Origin: Bradyrhizobium sp. CCBAU 53338
GTDB lineage: Bacteria; Pseudomonadota; Alphaproteobacteria; Rhizobiales; Xanthobacteraceae
Reading direction: 5' to 3'
Length of the DNA stretch: 64,000 bases
Assembly: GCF_015291665.1 (NCBI RefSeq)
Contig: NZ_CP030048.1
Span: 5,394,001-5,458,000 of the forward strand
The translations under genes and the position numbers were made by a program. Below are positions 24,656 through 33,691 of this stretch, one piece after another. Within the stretch, counting starts at the first letter, position 1, and every line of letters begins with the position of its first letter. The notes under the pieces are model-generated. The model worked only from the letters and a program-made list of their open reading frames with translations. It ran no database searches and was not told the DNA's origin.

Positions 24656-26164
24656 TTGTCAAAGCTCACCCTGCCGGTCCGGCTCGCTCTCCTGGTCACG
24701 GGAACGATGTTGCCGTTGATCGTCTTCGCGGTCGGCCTTGCTTATTCCAACTATCGCCAGGACCGCAGCGACGCGACGCGACGTGTGCTCGAGACGGTGC
24801 GGAGCATGCGTCTCGTGCTCGATTCGGAAGTGCAGCGGATGACGGGCGGTCTCCAGGTGCTCGCGCTCAGCGAGTCGCTGCGCCGGGGCGACTTCGAGAG
24901 TTTCCGGCGCTCGGCCGCCGGGTTCATCAGCCAATATGGCCAGGACAGCGTCCTGCTGCTGGCCGACAAGTCCGGGCACCAGCTGTTCTCGACGGTCACG
25001 ACCGAAACGGCGAGCCTGCCACTGCGCAACAATCACGAGATCATCGAACGCGTCTTCGCGACGAAGACGCCGCAATTCTCCGATCTGTTCACCGGGTCGA
25101 CCAAGAAGCGCCCGATCGTCACGGTCGAAGTCCCGGTGCTGCGCGACGGCGAGGTCGTCTACACGCTCTCCTTCAGCCCGCCGATCGACATTTTCCAGCA
25201 TCTGGTCGAGCGACAGCGCCCCGACGACCAGTGGACCGTATCGCTGCTGGACAGCAAGGGAATCGTGTTCGCGCGTGCCCCAAACCCGAGCGAGACGTTC
25301 GGCAAGCAAGCTTCGCCCTCGCTGTTTGAAGCGATGTTTCGCTCACCCGAGGCGACGCTGTCGAGCGTCTCACTCGACGGTGTGGCCCTCGCCTCGGCCT
25401 ATACGCGCTCGCGGCTGACGGGCTGGACCGTCGCCGCCGGCGTCACCGAAAGCTCGCTGATCGCACCGCTCTGGCGCAACATCGCGATCACCAGCCTGAT
25501 CGGCGGCGTGCTGCTGCTGGTCGGCCTTACCTTCGCAGTCAGGATGGCAACCACGATCGCGCGCGGCGAGATGCTGCACAATCTCCTGATCGAGGAACTC
25601 AACCACCGCGTCAAGAACACGCTGGCCTTGATGCAGGCGATCGCAGTGCAGACCTTTCGCAGCGCCAGCCGCGACGAACGGAGCAAGTTCGAGGGGCGCC
25701 TCGGCGCGCTGGCCGAGGCGCACAATCTGCTCAGTCAGGAAAAATGGGCAGGCTCGGAGCTGCGGGACGTGATCGCACGCGTCCTCCAGCCGTTCCTGCT
25801 TGCAAATCCGGATCGTATCCGCATGGCCGGCCCCGCGGTGCCGCTGTCGCCGCGGCTTGCCGTCGTGCTGTCGATGATCGTGCATGAGATCGCGACCAAC
25901 GCGGCGAAATATGGCGCGCTGTCGAACGAGACCGGCCGTGTGACGCTGGACTGGGAGGTCATCGCCGACGCGCCGAAGCCGCGGCTGCGGCTGATCTGGA
26001 CCGAGGCCGGCGGCCCGCCGGTGACGGCACCGGTGCAGCGCGGCTTCGGTTCGCGGCTGATCGAGCGCAGCGCGCGCGACCAGCTCGGCGGCGAGGCAAC
26101 GGTGGACTTCCTGCCGCGCGGGGTGGTCTGCACGGTCATTTGCGCACTGGATGACAAACGGTGA
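24656..26164 (+). CDS. membrane sensor histidine kinase, HWE/HisKA_2 type
   Basis: A 502-residue kinase. An N-terminal helix (about 8-29) is followed by a periplasmic Cache-like sensor region (30-280), a second helix (about 283-302), and the kinase. The phosphoacceptor histidine is in EELNHRVKNTLA and the ATP-binding domain has HEIATNAAKYGAL and GFGSRLIERS, the pattern of HWE kinases. These often act in the general stress response or light signalling. No response regulator is next to it. The start appears to be TTG at 24656 with GGGAC upstream; no ATG or GTG precedes the first helix in frame. Confidence 0.85.
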   Translation: MSKLTLPVRLALLVTGTMLPLIVFAVGLAYSNYRQDRSDATRRVLETVRSMRLVLDSEVQRMTGGLQVLALSESLRRGDFESFRRSAAGFISQYGQDSVLLLADKSGHQLFSTVTTETASLPLRNNHEIIERVFATKTPQFSDLFTGSTKKRPIVTVEVPVLRDGEVVYTLSFSPPIDIFQHLVERQRPDDQWTVSLLDSKGIVFARAPNPSETFGKQASPSLFEAMFRSPEATLSSVSLDGVALASAYTRSRLTGWTVAAGVTESSLIAPLWRNIAITSLIGGVLLLVGLTFAVRMATTIARGEMLHNLLIEELNHRVKNTLALMQAIAVQTFRSASRDERSKFEGRLGALAEAHNLLSQEKWAGSELRDVIARVLQPFLLANPDRIRMAGPAVPLSPRLAVVLSMIVHEIATNAAKYGALSNETGRVTLDWEVIADAPKPRLRLIWTEAGGPPVTAPVQRGFGSRLIERSARDQLGGEATVDFLPRGVVCTVICALDDKR

Positions 26165-26180
26165 ACCGGGAGCGACGGCC

Positions 26181-27317
26181 ATGAAGATCACGCGGGTTCG
26201 CACCCACATCCTGGAAGCAAAGCTCTCGCAGCCCTTCGCCTATTCACGCGCCTGGTACGACACACGCACCGCGATGCTGGTCGAGATCGAGACCGACGTA
26301 GGCCTGACCGGGTGGGGCGAATGCTACGGGCCGGCGCGGATGACGGCTGCGGTGGTCAACAACATCGTGCCGTGGCTGGTCGGCGAGGATCCGCTGCGCA
26401 CCGACGTGCTGTGGCACACGATCTACGCGCGCTTGCGCGATCACGGCCAGAAAGGCGTCGTGATCCAGGGCCTGAGCGGCATCGACATCGCGCTGTGGGA
26501 CATCAAGGGCAAGCATTTCGACGTGCCGGCGCATCAGTTGCTCGGCGGCGCCGCCCGCACGGAGGTGCCGGCCTATGCCACCGGGCTCTACCGGCGCAAA
26601 TCCGGCGATCCGCTGAAATACCTACCGGAGGAAGCGGCCTCTTACGCCGCCGAAGGGTTTCGCGCCGTGAAGCTGAAGGTCGGCTTCGGCATCGCGGAAG
26701 ACGCCGCCGTCACGCGCGCGGTGCGCGAGGCGATCGGTCCCGACGTCGCACTGATGGTCGACGCCAACCACGCTTATGACGCGGTCGCCGCGATCCGGCT
26801 CGGACGACTGATCGAGGTCCACGACATCGGATGGTTCGAGGAGCCGGTGCCGCCGGAAGACGTCGCCGGCTATCGCGCGGTGAAAGGCGCGCTGACGATT
26901 CCGATCGCCGGCGGCGAGTGCGAGTTCACGCGCTTCGGCTTCCGCGATCTGTTTGCCTCGCACGCGCTCGACATCGCCCAGCCCGACACCTGCGCGGCCG
27001 GCGGCCTCACCGAATGCAAGAAGATCGCGGACATGAGCGAAGCCTTCGGCATCCGCTACAATCCGCATGTCTGGGGCACCGGGATCGCGATCGCGGCCTC
27101 GCTCCAGCTTCTCGCCGTGCTGCCCTCGCACACGCCGCATTCGCTGGCGCCGCTCGAGCCACTGCTCGAATTCGACCGCACCGAACATCCGATCCGGCAG
27201 GCGATCCTGAAACAGCCGATCGAGCACGTGAACGGAATCGTTCGCGTGCCCGATGGTCCCGGGCTCGGCATCGAGATCGACAGAGAGGCGCTGGCGCGGT
27301 TTGCGGTCGGCGGTTAG
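26181..27317 (+). CDS. enolase-superfamily enzyme, D-galactarolactone cycloisomerase-like
   Basis: A 378-residue mandelate racemase/muconate lactonising-type enzyme. The catalytic Lys-x-Lys is in AVKLKVGFG, and metal ligands lie in MVDANHAY, WFEEPVPPED and AGGECEF. The base histidine is in NPHVWGTG. Long stretches (VGLTGWGECYGPAR, GLSGIDIALWDIKGKH, EFDRTEHPIRQAIL) resemble Agrobacterium D-galactarolactone cycloisomerase. That enzyme turns the lactone made by uronate dehydrogenase into a keto-deoxy acid, and a uronate dehydrogenase-like gene lies at 954. The ATG at 26181 follows GGGAG, 16 bp after the kinase stop. Confidence 0.82.
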   Translation: MKITRVRTHILEAKLSQPFAYSRAWYDTRTAMLVEIETDVGLTGWGECYGPARMTAAVVNNIVPWLVGEDPLRTDVLWHTIYARLRDHGQKGVVIQGLSGIDIALWDIKGKHFDVPAHQLLGGAARTEVPAYATGLYRRKSGDPLKYLPEEAASYAAEGFRAVKLKVGFGIAEDAAVTRAVREAIGPDVALMVDANHAYDAVAAIRLGRLIEVHDIGWFEEPVPPEDVAGYRAVKGALTIPIAGGECEFTRFGFRDLFASHALDIAQPDTCAAGGLTECKKIADMSEAFGIRYNPHVWGTGIAIAASLQLLAVLPSHTPHSLAPLEPLLEFDRTEHPIRQAILKQPIEHVNGIVRVPDGPGLGIEIDREALARFAVGG

Positions 27318-28045
27318 CCGATCGTCTGCAGCGCCGGGAACGTCTCCAGTAGCCAGATGCTGACATTGGAGACCGCGCCGGTGAGGAAGCCGATGCCGGT
27401 GATCACCATCAGCACACCCATGGCGCGCTCGACGTTGACGAGGTGGCCCTTCATGCGCGCGAACAGCTTCGTGAACTGCTCGATCATCAGCGCCGCGATC
27501 AGGAAAGGAATGCCGAGACCGGCGGAATAGACCGCAAGGAGCCCCGCCCCCTTCGTCACCGTCGCTTCAGCCGCGGCGATCGACAGGATCGCGGCGAGGA
27601 TCGGGCCGATGCACGGGGTCCAGCCGAACGCGAAGGCGAGCCCCATGATGTAGGCGCCCCAGAGCCCGACGGGCTTCGGGATGGGAAGCCGCCCCTCGCG
27701 CATCAACAGGCCGATGCGCGTCAGCCCGAGGAAGTGCAGACCCATGATGATGATGACGATGCCGGCCAGGATCGACAGCTCGGCCGACCAGGCGCGGATC
27801 AGCCCGCCGATCAGCGAGGCGCTGGCGCCGAGTGCCACGAACACCGTGGAGAAGCCGAGCACGAACAGCACTGCCGACATCATGATCGCGCGCTTGGAGG
27901 CCGTGTCAGGCTCATCGCTCTCGACATGCTCGATCGTGGCGCCGGTGAGATAGATCAGGTAGGGCGGAACCAGAGGTAGCACGCATGGCGAAAGGAAGCT
28001 GACGAGACCGGCAATCAGCGCCGCCGTAATCGAAACATTTTGCAT
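27314..28045 (-). CDS. ccdA: cytochrome c biogenesis protein CcdA
   Basis: A 243-residue inner-membrane protein with six helices. The two redox cysteines are in the family positions: FLSPCVLPLVPPYLIYL near the N-terminus and FGWTPCIGPILAAI in the middle. CcdA moves reducing power from cytosolic thioredoxin across the membrane to periplasmic thiol proteins needed for c-type haem attachment, relevant to the cbb3 cytochromes encoded later in the window. Its stop overlaps the stop of the convergent cycloisomerase gene (TTAG shared). A DsbD/CcdA paralogue for other periplasmic thiol tasks cannot be excluded. Confidence 0.9.
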   Translation of the reverse strand: MQNVSITAALIAGLVSFLSPCVLPLVPPYLIYLTGATIEHVESDEPDTASKRAIMMSAVLFVLGFSTVFVALGASASLIGGLIRAWSAELSILAGIVIIIMGLHFLGLTRIGLLMREGRLPIPKPVGLWGAYIMGLAFAFGWTPCIGPILAAILSIAAAEATVTKGAGLLAVYSAGLGIPFLIAALMIEQFTKLFARMKGHLVNVERAMGVLMVITGIGFLTGAVSNVSIWLLETFPALQTIG

Positions 28046-28253
28046 GATGCAGTCGAAGCCATCCCAGGCCCTCGGGCTGCACGCGGGGAGTGCGCGCGGG
28101 ACCGGGGCCGAACCGGCTCTGGTGTAGCCGATGCCGGGGAATGCGCAACAGAGGCGCGATCAAACCAGGGCTCCTCCCGATGCCGTCTGCGATCACAGAT
28201 GCGGCATCGGGACGCGCACAAATCTCGCCAAAAAGCGAGATCAGGCGGCGCGG

Positions 28254-28520
28254 CTACTTCACCACGCGGAGCAGCGGACGCCGGGGCTGGTCCTGCGTCT
28301 GCTTGGAGGGGGGCAGCGGTTCGCTGGCAGCGCTCCGCAGCATTTCGTCGCACAGCGCCTTGAGGTCGGCACCGTCAATTCCTTTGAGCTTCATCCTGAC
28401 GTCGAGGATGACGATCGAGAGCAACTCGGCCGATTCGCGGCTGTTGCTCTCGTTGAGAACCTTGCGGCACTCCTCAAGCGTCTCGAGCACCGACTGCAAT
28501 TGTTCGTCTGTATGCGACAC
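28254..28520 (-). CDS. small conserved-looking hypothetical protein
   Basis: An 88-residue cytosolic protein if translated from GTG at 28520 (VSHTDEQLQSVLETLEECRK). The GTG has GGAAAG upstream; an alternative start 27 codons earlier would add an unfamily-like hydrophobic stretch. The sequence is mostly helical and acidic with a short basic tail ending RRPLLRVVK. No domain is recognised. It stands alone, with 208 bp to ccdA on one side and about 470 bp of apparently non-coding DNA on the other. Confidence 0.55.
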   Translation of the reverse strand: MSHTDEQLQSVLETLEECRKVLNESNSRESAELLSIVILDVRMKLKGIDGADLKALCDEMLRSAASEPLPPSKQTQDQPRRPLLRVVK

Positions 28521-28991
28521 CGGCGTTCTTTCCGTTATTTCGGGCTGCGAGGCGTGCTTGAAACGATGCTCCCGGCCCCAAGAGAAAGCCAAGAATAGCA
28601 CGAGGAATCCGAGCCCTCGAAGACGATTTGAATATGCTTCTGCCTCGAAATTCCGGTTCCAGACGACGTCGCACCGCTGCGCAAGTCCGAACCGTCACAG
28701 GTGAAACGCTTGAACCAGCGCGATCGATCCATCGCACGCGTGCGCGCAACAAATCGCACGCCACTTTCCGGTCCACTTAGACTCGGCAATCCCGCAGCCA
28801 TTTCAAGGCTCGTAACGGAACGCACGTCGACCCCTCTTCCGGGCTCAAATTAGCCCGATTCCCAGCTCCGGACACACTCCAATACCATCTCGGGCGCGGT
28901 AAGTATGGCGTTCAAAACTCACCGCTCCCCAACCCGTCGTGGTTGTGGTTTGCGCTAGATTCTGCCAGTTTAGCGACCCGAAGGGACTTGT
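28521..28991. other. non-coding gap
   Basis: No open reading frame with a credible start and ribosome-binding site is visible on either strand. No strong hairpin, FixK-type box or sigma-54-type promoter was found. It presumably holds the divergent promoters of the small hypothetical gene and the LysR gene. Confidence 0.5.
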
Positions 28992-30041
28992 ATGCACTCC
29001 TTGGCGGAAAGGGGCGTTCCACTGGAGGAACGCCTAAAGACAAACATCAGCGGCCTCTCCGATTGGGACGCGGCCCGCATTTTTTTGGAAGTCGTTCGAT
29101 GCGGCAGTTTCCGCTCGGCGGCCGAACGCCTGTCGTTGTCGATCAACGCCGTCCGCCGCCGCATCGACGATTTCGAGCGCCAAACCGGCACCACCCTGTT
29201 CACGCGCGACGTCCACGGCACCCATCTCACCGATGAAGGCGCGCTGGTGGTGTCGGCCGTCGAGCGGATGGAGGCGGCGGCCTTCGACGTGCTGCGCACC
29301 AGCGATTCCACCGCCAATGCCCTCACCGGCGAGGTTCGCGTCGCCGTGACGGAGGGATTGGGGACGTTCTGGCTTGCGCCCCGGCTGGTCGAATTCCAGC
29401 AGGCCTATCCGAAAGTCCTGGTCGATTTGCATTGCGCGATGCGCTCGGCAGACGTCTCCCGCCACGAGGCGGACGTTGCCATCCATCTGTCGCGTCCCTC
29501 GGCGCTTGACGTCAAGCTGGTGCGGCTCGGCCGCATGCACCTGATGTTCTGGGCCTCCAGGAGTTACATCGAGAAATATGGCGCGCCGCGCTCGGCAATG
29601 GAATTGATCAAGCACCGCCTGGTGCTGCAATTCGCCGATCAGATCGCCGCCAAGGAAACCTTCGAGAGCTTCTTCCCGGGCGTTCCGGAACGTGACCTCC
29701 TGGTCATGAAGACCAACGTCTCGAGCGCCAACTATTGGGCGGTCGCGAACGGCGCCGGCATCGGCGTCTTCCCGAGCTACGCCATTGCGCTTGGCGGGAA
29801 GTTGATTCCACTCGAGGTCGAGTTGAACCGACCGCTGGATATCTGGTTGTCCTACCATCCCGGTAGCGGCCGGATTCCCCGCGTGCGGCACATGATTGAC
29901 TGGCTGATCGAGGCTTTCAATCCAGCTCGCTTCCCGTGGTTTAAGGAAGAATTCGTGCACCCGCATGAATTCAAGGACTCGTATATGGGCGAACCCCTGA
30001 CCCAGCTCTTCGGGGGATTTTCAACCGAAGAACAAAGGTGA
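28992..30041 (+). CDS. LysR-family transcriptional regulator
   Basis: A 349-residue regulator. The N-terminal winged helix-turn-helix (WDAARIFLEVVRCGSFRSAAERL, SLSINAVRRRIDDFER) is followed by a substrate-binding domain of two alpha/beta lobes (GEVRVAVTEGLGTFWLAP, VAIHLSRPSALDVKLVRLG). It is longer at both ends than the usual 300 residues: about 20 extra residues at the start and 40 at the end. The ATG at 28992 has GGGA upstream. It overlaps the next gene by 4 nt if that gene starts at GTG, suggesting a two-regulator operon. Target unknown. Confidence 0.88.
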   Translation: MHSLAERGVPLEERLKTNISGLSDWDAARIFLEVVRCGSFRSAAERLSLSINAVRRRIDDFERQTGTTLFTRDVHGTHLTDEGALVVSAVERMEAAAFDVLRTSDSTANALTGEVRVAVTEGLGTFWLAPRLVEFQQAYPKVLVDLHCAMRSADVSRHEADVAIHLSRPSALDVKLVRLGRMHLMFWASRSYIEKYGAPRSAMELIKHRLVLQFADQIAAKETFESFFPGVPERDLLVMKTNVSSANYWAVANGAGIGVFPSYAIALGGKLIPLEVELNRPLDIWLSYHPGSGRIPRVRHMIDWLIEAFNPARFPWFKEEFVHPHEFKDSYMGEPLTQLFGGFSTEEQR

Positions 30042-30049
30042 AAACAAAG

Positions 30050-30442
30050 ATGAAAGCAGCGGCGAAGAGAATGAAGCAGCGCAGCGCTGGCAAGCCGGAC
30101 ATCGAGCTTGGCAAGCGGATCCGTCTGCGGCGCGTCGAGATGAAGATCTCGCAGGCTGAGCTCGGCGAAAAGCTCGGCGTGAGCTTCCAGCAGGTCCAGA
30201 AATACGAGAAGGGCGTCAACCGCGTCGGCGCGGCTCGGCTTCAGCAGATCGCCTCCGCCCTCGACGTGCCCGTGACCTTCTTCTACGACGGCGACAACAA
30301 GGCCCGCGAAGTCGAAAGCCTCCTGTTCCTGGATTCGGCTTTCAGCCTCCGCCTGCTGCGCGCCTACAGCAAGATCAAGGATCAGACGGTGCAGCGTCAG
30401 CTCGTCTCGCTGATGGAATCGATCGCGGCGAACGAAAGCTGA
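30050..30442 (+). CDS. XRE-family helix-turn-helix regulator
   Basis: A 130-residue repressor-type protein. The DNA-binding domain is ELGKRIRLRRVEMKISQAEL, GEKLGVSFQQVQKYEKGVNRV; the C-terminal half is helical (LFLDSAFSLRLLRAYSKIKD) and probably dimerises. It resembles the rhizobial PraR/PhrR-like regulators, which control stress or quorum-related genes in other species. I prefer the ATG at 30050, with AGGTGA upstream, over the overlapping GTG at 30038. A strong terminator follows 142 bp downstream. Confidence 0.85.
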   Translation: MKAAAKRMKQRSAGKPDIELGKRIRLRRVEMKISQAELGEKLGVSFQQVQKYEKGVNRVGAARLQQIASALDVPVTFFYDGDNKAREVESLLFLDSAFSLRLLRAYSKIKDQTVQRQLVSLMESIAANES

Positions 30443-30846
30443 GCCGGTCGACGGTCCGGGCTTCACGGCCGACGCTCAATCCGCCGCGTCGCGGGGGCGC
30501 GGCCGCATTGGCGAGAGCTGACGAATCCGGACGGACGAGATCAGATTGGCCTGCGCGCGATCACGCGCGCGGTCACGGCTTTTTGGGGCGGCCTGGCCGC
30601 CCCTTTTTCTTTGCGTTTCTGCTGGCATCTGGCGGCGATTGGTCATCGATGTCGCGAACCTGTTCCAACCTTGTTGCGACCTAACCCAGAGCCCGCCGGG
30701 GCGCGATGTACCGCGCTGAATGGGCCGCAACCCTGGTGCCCTGGCGGCCCGCCGATTTCAGCGAATCGGCCGGATGCATGGGCTGCCGAAAATTGCCGAT
30801 GCGAGCCCCCGTTACGGGCCTCGCCCTCATGGGGAAGAACAGACAA
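30443..30846. other. non-coding gap with terminator
   Basis: Apart from the terminator at 30585-30608 no feature stands out. The frame that opens at 30706 upstream of the L,D-transpeptidase start has no ribosome-binding site and no family resemblance, so I treat it as leader rather than coding. Confidence 0.5.
30585..30608 (+). terminator. Rho-independent terminator of the XRE gene
   Basis: GGGGCGGCC and GGCCGCCCC form 9-base arms around a single T; in practice 7 bp pair with a 5-nt loop. They are directly followed by TTTTT. It is the strongest intrinsic terminator in this part of the window. Confidence 0.85.
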
Positions 30847-32193
30847 ATGTCGAAACGCCATGCCGTGATCATTGCCGTCGGCCTTCTCGCCAGCGCCTCC
30901 GCGCTCGCGCAGACCGAGACTACCGGTCAGGCCGGCCCCAAGCCCGCTGCCCCGTCCGGCACGGTGCCCACAGCCGCCAACCCGTCTCACACCGCCGCCC
31001 CCAAAACAGCTGGCGCGCCGGCATCCACCGCCGAGAGCCGCTCCGCAGCAGCACTCGCGCTGACGCATGAGCCGACCTTCGACGAGGGCACCGCCCAGCG
31101 GATCAAGGACGCAGCACTGAGCTATTCCGATCTCGCGGTACGCGGCGGCTGGCCGACCATCCCCGCTGACGCCAGGTTCGCGCTTGGCGTCCAGGGCGTC
31201 AATGACGACCTGTTGCGCAAGCGGCTGATCCTCTCCGGCGATCTCGCCGCCGACAAGGCGAGCGGCGCGTTCGACCAGAATCTCGCCGACGCCGTGAAGC
31301 GTTTTCAGGCGCGCCACGGTCTTGCGCCGACCGGCATCATGACGCCGCGCACACTCGCCGCGATGAACGTGCCGGTGCAGAAGCGCATCCGGCAGCTCGA
31401 AGCCTCGCTGGAGCGGCTCGAGAACATCAATTTCAGTTTCGGCCAGCGCTATGTCGTGGTCAACATCCCCGCGGCCTTCGCGGAAGCGGTCGAGAACGAC
31501 CTTGTGGTGCGCCGCTATCGCGTCATCGTCGGCAAGACCGAAAAACCCTCGCCGACGCTGACCGCCCAGATCACCGGCGTCGTGCTCAATCCGACCTGGA
31601 CGGTGCCGTCCTCGATCGCCAAGACCGAGATCTCCGCGCACATGCGCAAGGACCCGACTTACCTGGCGCGCATGCACATGGAGGTGCTCGACGCCCACGA
31701 CAATCCGATCGATCCGCATTCGGTCGACTGGTCGGGCACGCACACGCCGAACTTCACCGTGCGCCAGCAGAACGGCACCTTCAACGCGCTCGGCGCGGTC
31801 AAGATCGACATGCCGAACTCCTATTCGGTCTACATGCACGACACCAACCAGCGAAATCTCTTCAGCGACGATTACCGCTTCGATTCCCACGGCTGCTCCC
31901 GCGTCGACAATGTGCGCGACCTCGCCGCCTGGCTGCTCAAGGACCAGCCGAAATGGAGCCGCGCCGCGATCGATGCGGAGATCGCCACCGGTCAGCACCA
32001 GGAGGTCGCCATGGCCAGGAAGGTGCCTGTGGCCTGGATCTATCTCACGGCCTGGATGACCAAGGACCAGACCATCCAGTTCCGCAACGACGTCTATAAC
32101 CAGGACGAGCAGCTGTTGGAGGCGACGGCCGAAGAAGCGGCGTTCTTCGGCAATGCCGGCAACCATCCGCTGACCGCGCACATGGCGCAGTAG
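30847..32193 (+). CDS. L,D-transpeptidase with peptidoglycan-binding domain
   Basis: A 448-residue exported enzyme. The signal peptide MSKRHAVIIAVGLLASASALA is followed by a low-complexity Ala/Pro linker to about residue 75, then a peptidoglycan-binding region (FDQNLADAVKRFQARHGL and the following helix). The YkuD catalytic domain has the motif SHGCSRV with the active cysteine. Such enzymes form 3-3 crosslinks in peptidoglycan or attach lipoproteins. The general layout resembles YcbB/LdtD. The ATG at 30847 has GGGGAAG upstream and begins exactly at the signal peptide. Confidence 0.9.
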   Translation: MSKRHAVIIAVGLLASASALAQTETTGQAGPKPAAPSGTVPTAANPSHTAAPKTAGAPASTAESRSAAALALTHEPTFDEGTAQRIKDAALSYSDLAVRGGWPTIPADARFALGVQGVNDDLLRKRLILSGDLAADKASGAFDQNLADAVKRFQARHGLAPTGIMTPRTLAAMNVPVQKRIRQLEASLERLENINFSFGQRYVVVNIPAAFAEAVENDLVVRRYRVIVGKTEKPSPTLTAQITGVVLNPTWTVPSSIAKTEISAHMRKDPTYLARMHMEVLDAHDNPIDPHSVDWSGTHTPNFTVRQQNGTFNALGAVKIDMPNSYSVYMHDTNQRNLFSDDYRFDSHGCSRVDNVRDLAAWLLKDQPKWSRAAIDAEIATGQHQEVAMARKVPVAWIYLTAWMTKDQTIQFRNDVYNQDEQLLEATAEEAAFFGNAGNHPLTAHMAQ

Positions 32194-32314
32194 GATGGCG
32201 CGGTAGGCATGCAATCGCGGCACGGGCGGATGCAAAGCCGCATCACCTGTCGCGGTTGACCGCGGCCTTGCGCCGGCCGCACATTGCGTCTCGCCAACGA
32301 CCAGCGAGCGCGCG

Positions 32315-33130
32315 ATGCCTGATCTGTCCCAACAAACTCCCTACGCCGACGGAAAGATCCTCAGGCAAATCACCGACGGCGTTGGCGTGATCACCTTCAA
32401 CAATCCCGACAAGCGCAACGCGATGTCGCTGGAGATGTGGGAGGGATTTGGCGAGGCGCTGACAGCCCTGCGCGACGACGAGACGGTGCGCGTAGTGATC
32501 ATGCGCGGCGCCGGCGGCAAGGCGTTCGTGTCAGGCGCCGACATCAGCCAGTTCGAGAAGACCCGCCACAACGCAGCCGCGTCCGAGGAGTACAGCAAGC
32601 GCAGCGCCGCCCAGCGTGCGCTGCTCGCCGATTACCCCAAGCCGACCATCGCCTGCATCCAGGGCTTCTGTCTCGGCGGCGGCATGCAGGTCGCGATGCT
32701 CGCCGACATCAGGATCGCCGCGCATGACAGCCAATTCGGCATTCCCGCGGCCAAGCTCGGCATTGCCTATGGCTATGACGGCTTGAAGCATTTGGTGTCG
32801 CTGGTCGGGCCGTCCTGGGCGCGGCTTCTGATGTACACGGGCATGCGCATCGATTCCACGGAAGCGTTGCGCATCGGTCTCGTCGAGCGCGTGATCCCGG
32901 ATGACCAGCTCTGGGGCGAGACCATGGCGATCGCCATTGCGATCTCGCAGAACGCGCCGCTCGCGATCAAGGCCGCCAAGATCACTATCGCAGAAGTGCT
33001 GAAAGACGAAAGCGCCCGCGACATGGGCGCGATCAAGGCGATCGGCACCGCCTGCATGGACAGCGCCGATTTCCGCGAGGGCCGGCAGGCCTTCATGGAG
33101 AAGCGCAAGCCGCAGTTCAGGGGGAATTGA
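32315..33130 (+). CDS. crotonase/enoyl-CoA hydratase-family protein lacking both usual glutamates
   Basis: A 271-residue crotonase-fold protein. The oxyanion-hole segments are present (GKAFVSGADISQFEK, FCLGGGMQVAMLADIRIA). At the positions of the two catalytic glutamates of true hydratases it has Ala145 (FGIPAAKLG) and Leu171 (WARLLMYTG). It is therefore unlikely to hydrate enoyl-CoA by the standard mechanism and may be an isomerase, decarboxylase or other acyl-CoA enzyme of the superfamily. It is monocistronic, followed by a short hairpin (GAGTCGC/GCGACTC, 33129-33147) that overlaps its stop codon. Confidence 0.82.
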   Translation: MPDLSQQTPYADGKILRQITDGVGVITFNNPDKRNAMSLEMWEGFGEALTALRDDETVRVVIMRGAGGKAFVSGADISQFEKTRHNAAASEEYSKRSAAQRALLADYPKPTIACIQGFCLGGGMQVAMLADIRIAAHDSQFGIPAAKLGIAYGYDGLKHLVSLVGPSWARLLMYTGMRIDSTEALRIGLVERVIPDDQLWGETMAIAIAISQNAPLAIKAAKITIAEVLKDESARDMGAIKAIGTACMDSADFREGRQAFMEKRKPQFRGN

Positions 33131-33154
33131 GTCGCCGTCAGCGACTCCATTGCA

Positions 33155-33200
33155 AGCGCTCCTCCCTCGCCATCGCAAGCGGAGCGAAGCGATGACGATG
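33155..33200. repeat. partial copy of a dispersed intergenic element
   Basis: The segment CGCAAGCGGAGCGAAGCGATGACG at 33173-33196 resembles the right end of the fuller element at 34804-34888. Only one side is present here. The rest of the 33131-33360 gap shows nothing else apart from the small hairpin after the crotonase gene. Confidence 0.45.
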
Positions 33201-33360
33201 CCGAGAGATCACGCGCGACCTCCAGACCCCAATTTGGAACTCCGTAGATCAGCCCACCTGAACCTTCATTCACGAAGATTAAATTCCTCGCCGGTTTGCG
33301 CCGCGATAGCAACCAATTGATCTGTCCCAGGTTCTCCCGGCACCAACGAGGGAGATTGCG

Positions 33361-33648
33361 ATGAAACTCAAATTGGCTGTTCTTGGTCTGGCTGCCCTCG
33401 GCAGCGCGGCGCTGGCGTCGGGACAAGCGCTCGCAGCGATGCCCAACGGCATTCCGCAAGCCGACAAGGTCGCAAGCGGCCCGGCCGCGAATGTCGATCG
33501 GGTGCGGATGGTCTGCAACGCCTGGGGCCGCTGCTGGTGGCGCCCGAACTACTACGGCGCCTATGGCTATTATGGCGGCCCGCGACGCTTCTACGGTTAC
33601 GGCCCGCGTCGGTGGGGCTGGGGCCATCGCCACTGGCACCGCTGGTAA
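33361..33648 (+). CDS. small secreted Gly/Tyr/Trp-rich protein
   Basis: A 95-residue protein with signal peptide MKLKLAVLGLAALGSAALAS and likely cleavage near ALA-AM. The mature part has two cysteines (VCNAWGRCWWRPN) followed by a tail rich in Gly, Tyr, Arg, Trp and His (YYGAYGYYGGPRRFYGYGP). It is probably periplasmic or surface-associated; similar short proteins are frequent in rhizobia and have no known function. The ATG at 33361 has GGGAG upstream. A terminator lies 7 bp after the stop. Confidence 0.8.
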   Translation: MKLKLAVLGLAALGSAALASGQALAAMPNGIPQADKVASGPAANVDRVRMVCNAWGRCWWRPNYYGAYGYYGGPRRFYGYGPRRWGWGHRHWHRW

Positions 33649-33654
33649 CTGTTG

Positions 33655-33677
33655 AAGGGGCCGCGCGGCCCCTTTTT
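33655..33677 (+). terminator. terminator after the small secreted protein gene
   Basis: GGGGCC-GCGC-GGCCCC forms a 6-bp stem, extended by AA/TT pairs, and is followed directly by TTTTT. Confidence 0.85.
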
Positions 33678-33691
33678 CTTGGCCCGACGAG

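Noticed and set aside
30706..30846. Extended N-terminus for the L,D-transpeptidase
   Set aside because: The signal peptide begins at the ATG at 30847 with a proper ribosome-binding site; the extension has neither.
33129..33147. Hairpin at the end of the crotonase gene as a terminator
   Set aside because: Seven-bp stem is real, but no T-run follows, so I do not list it as a terminator.
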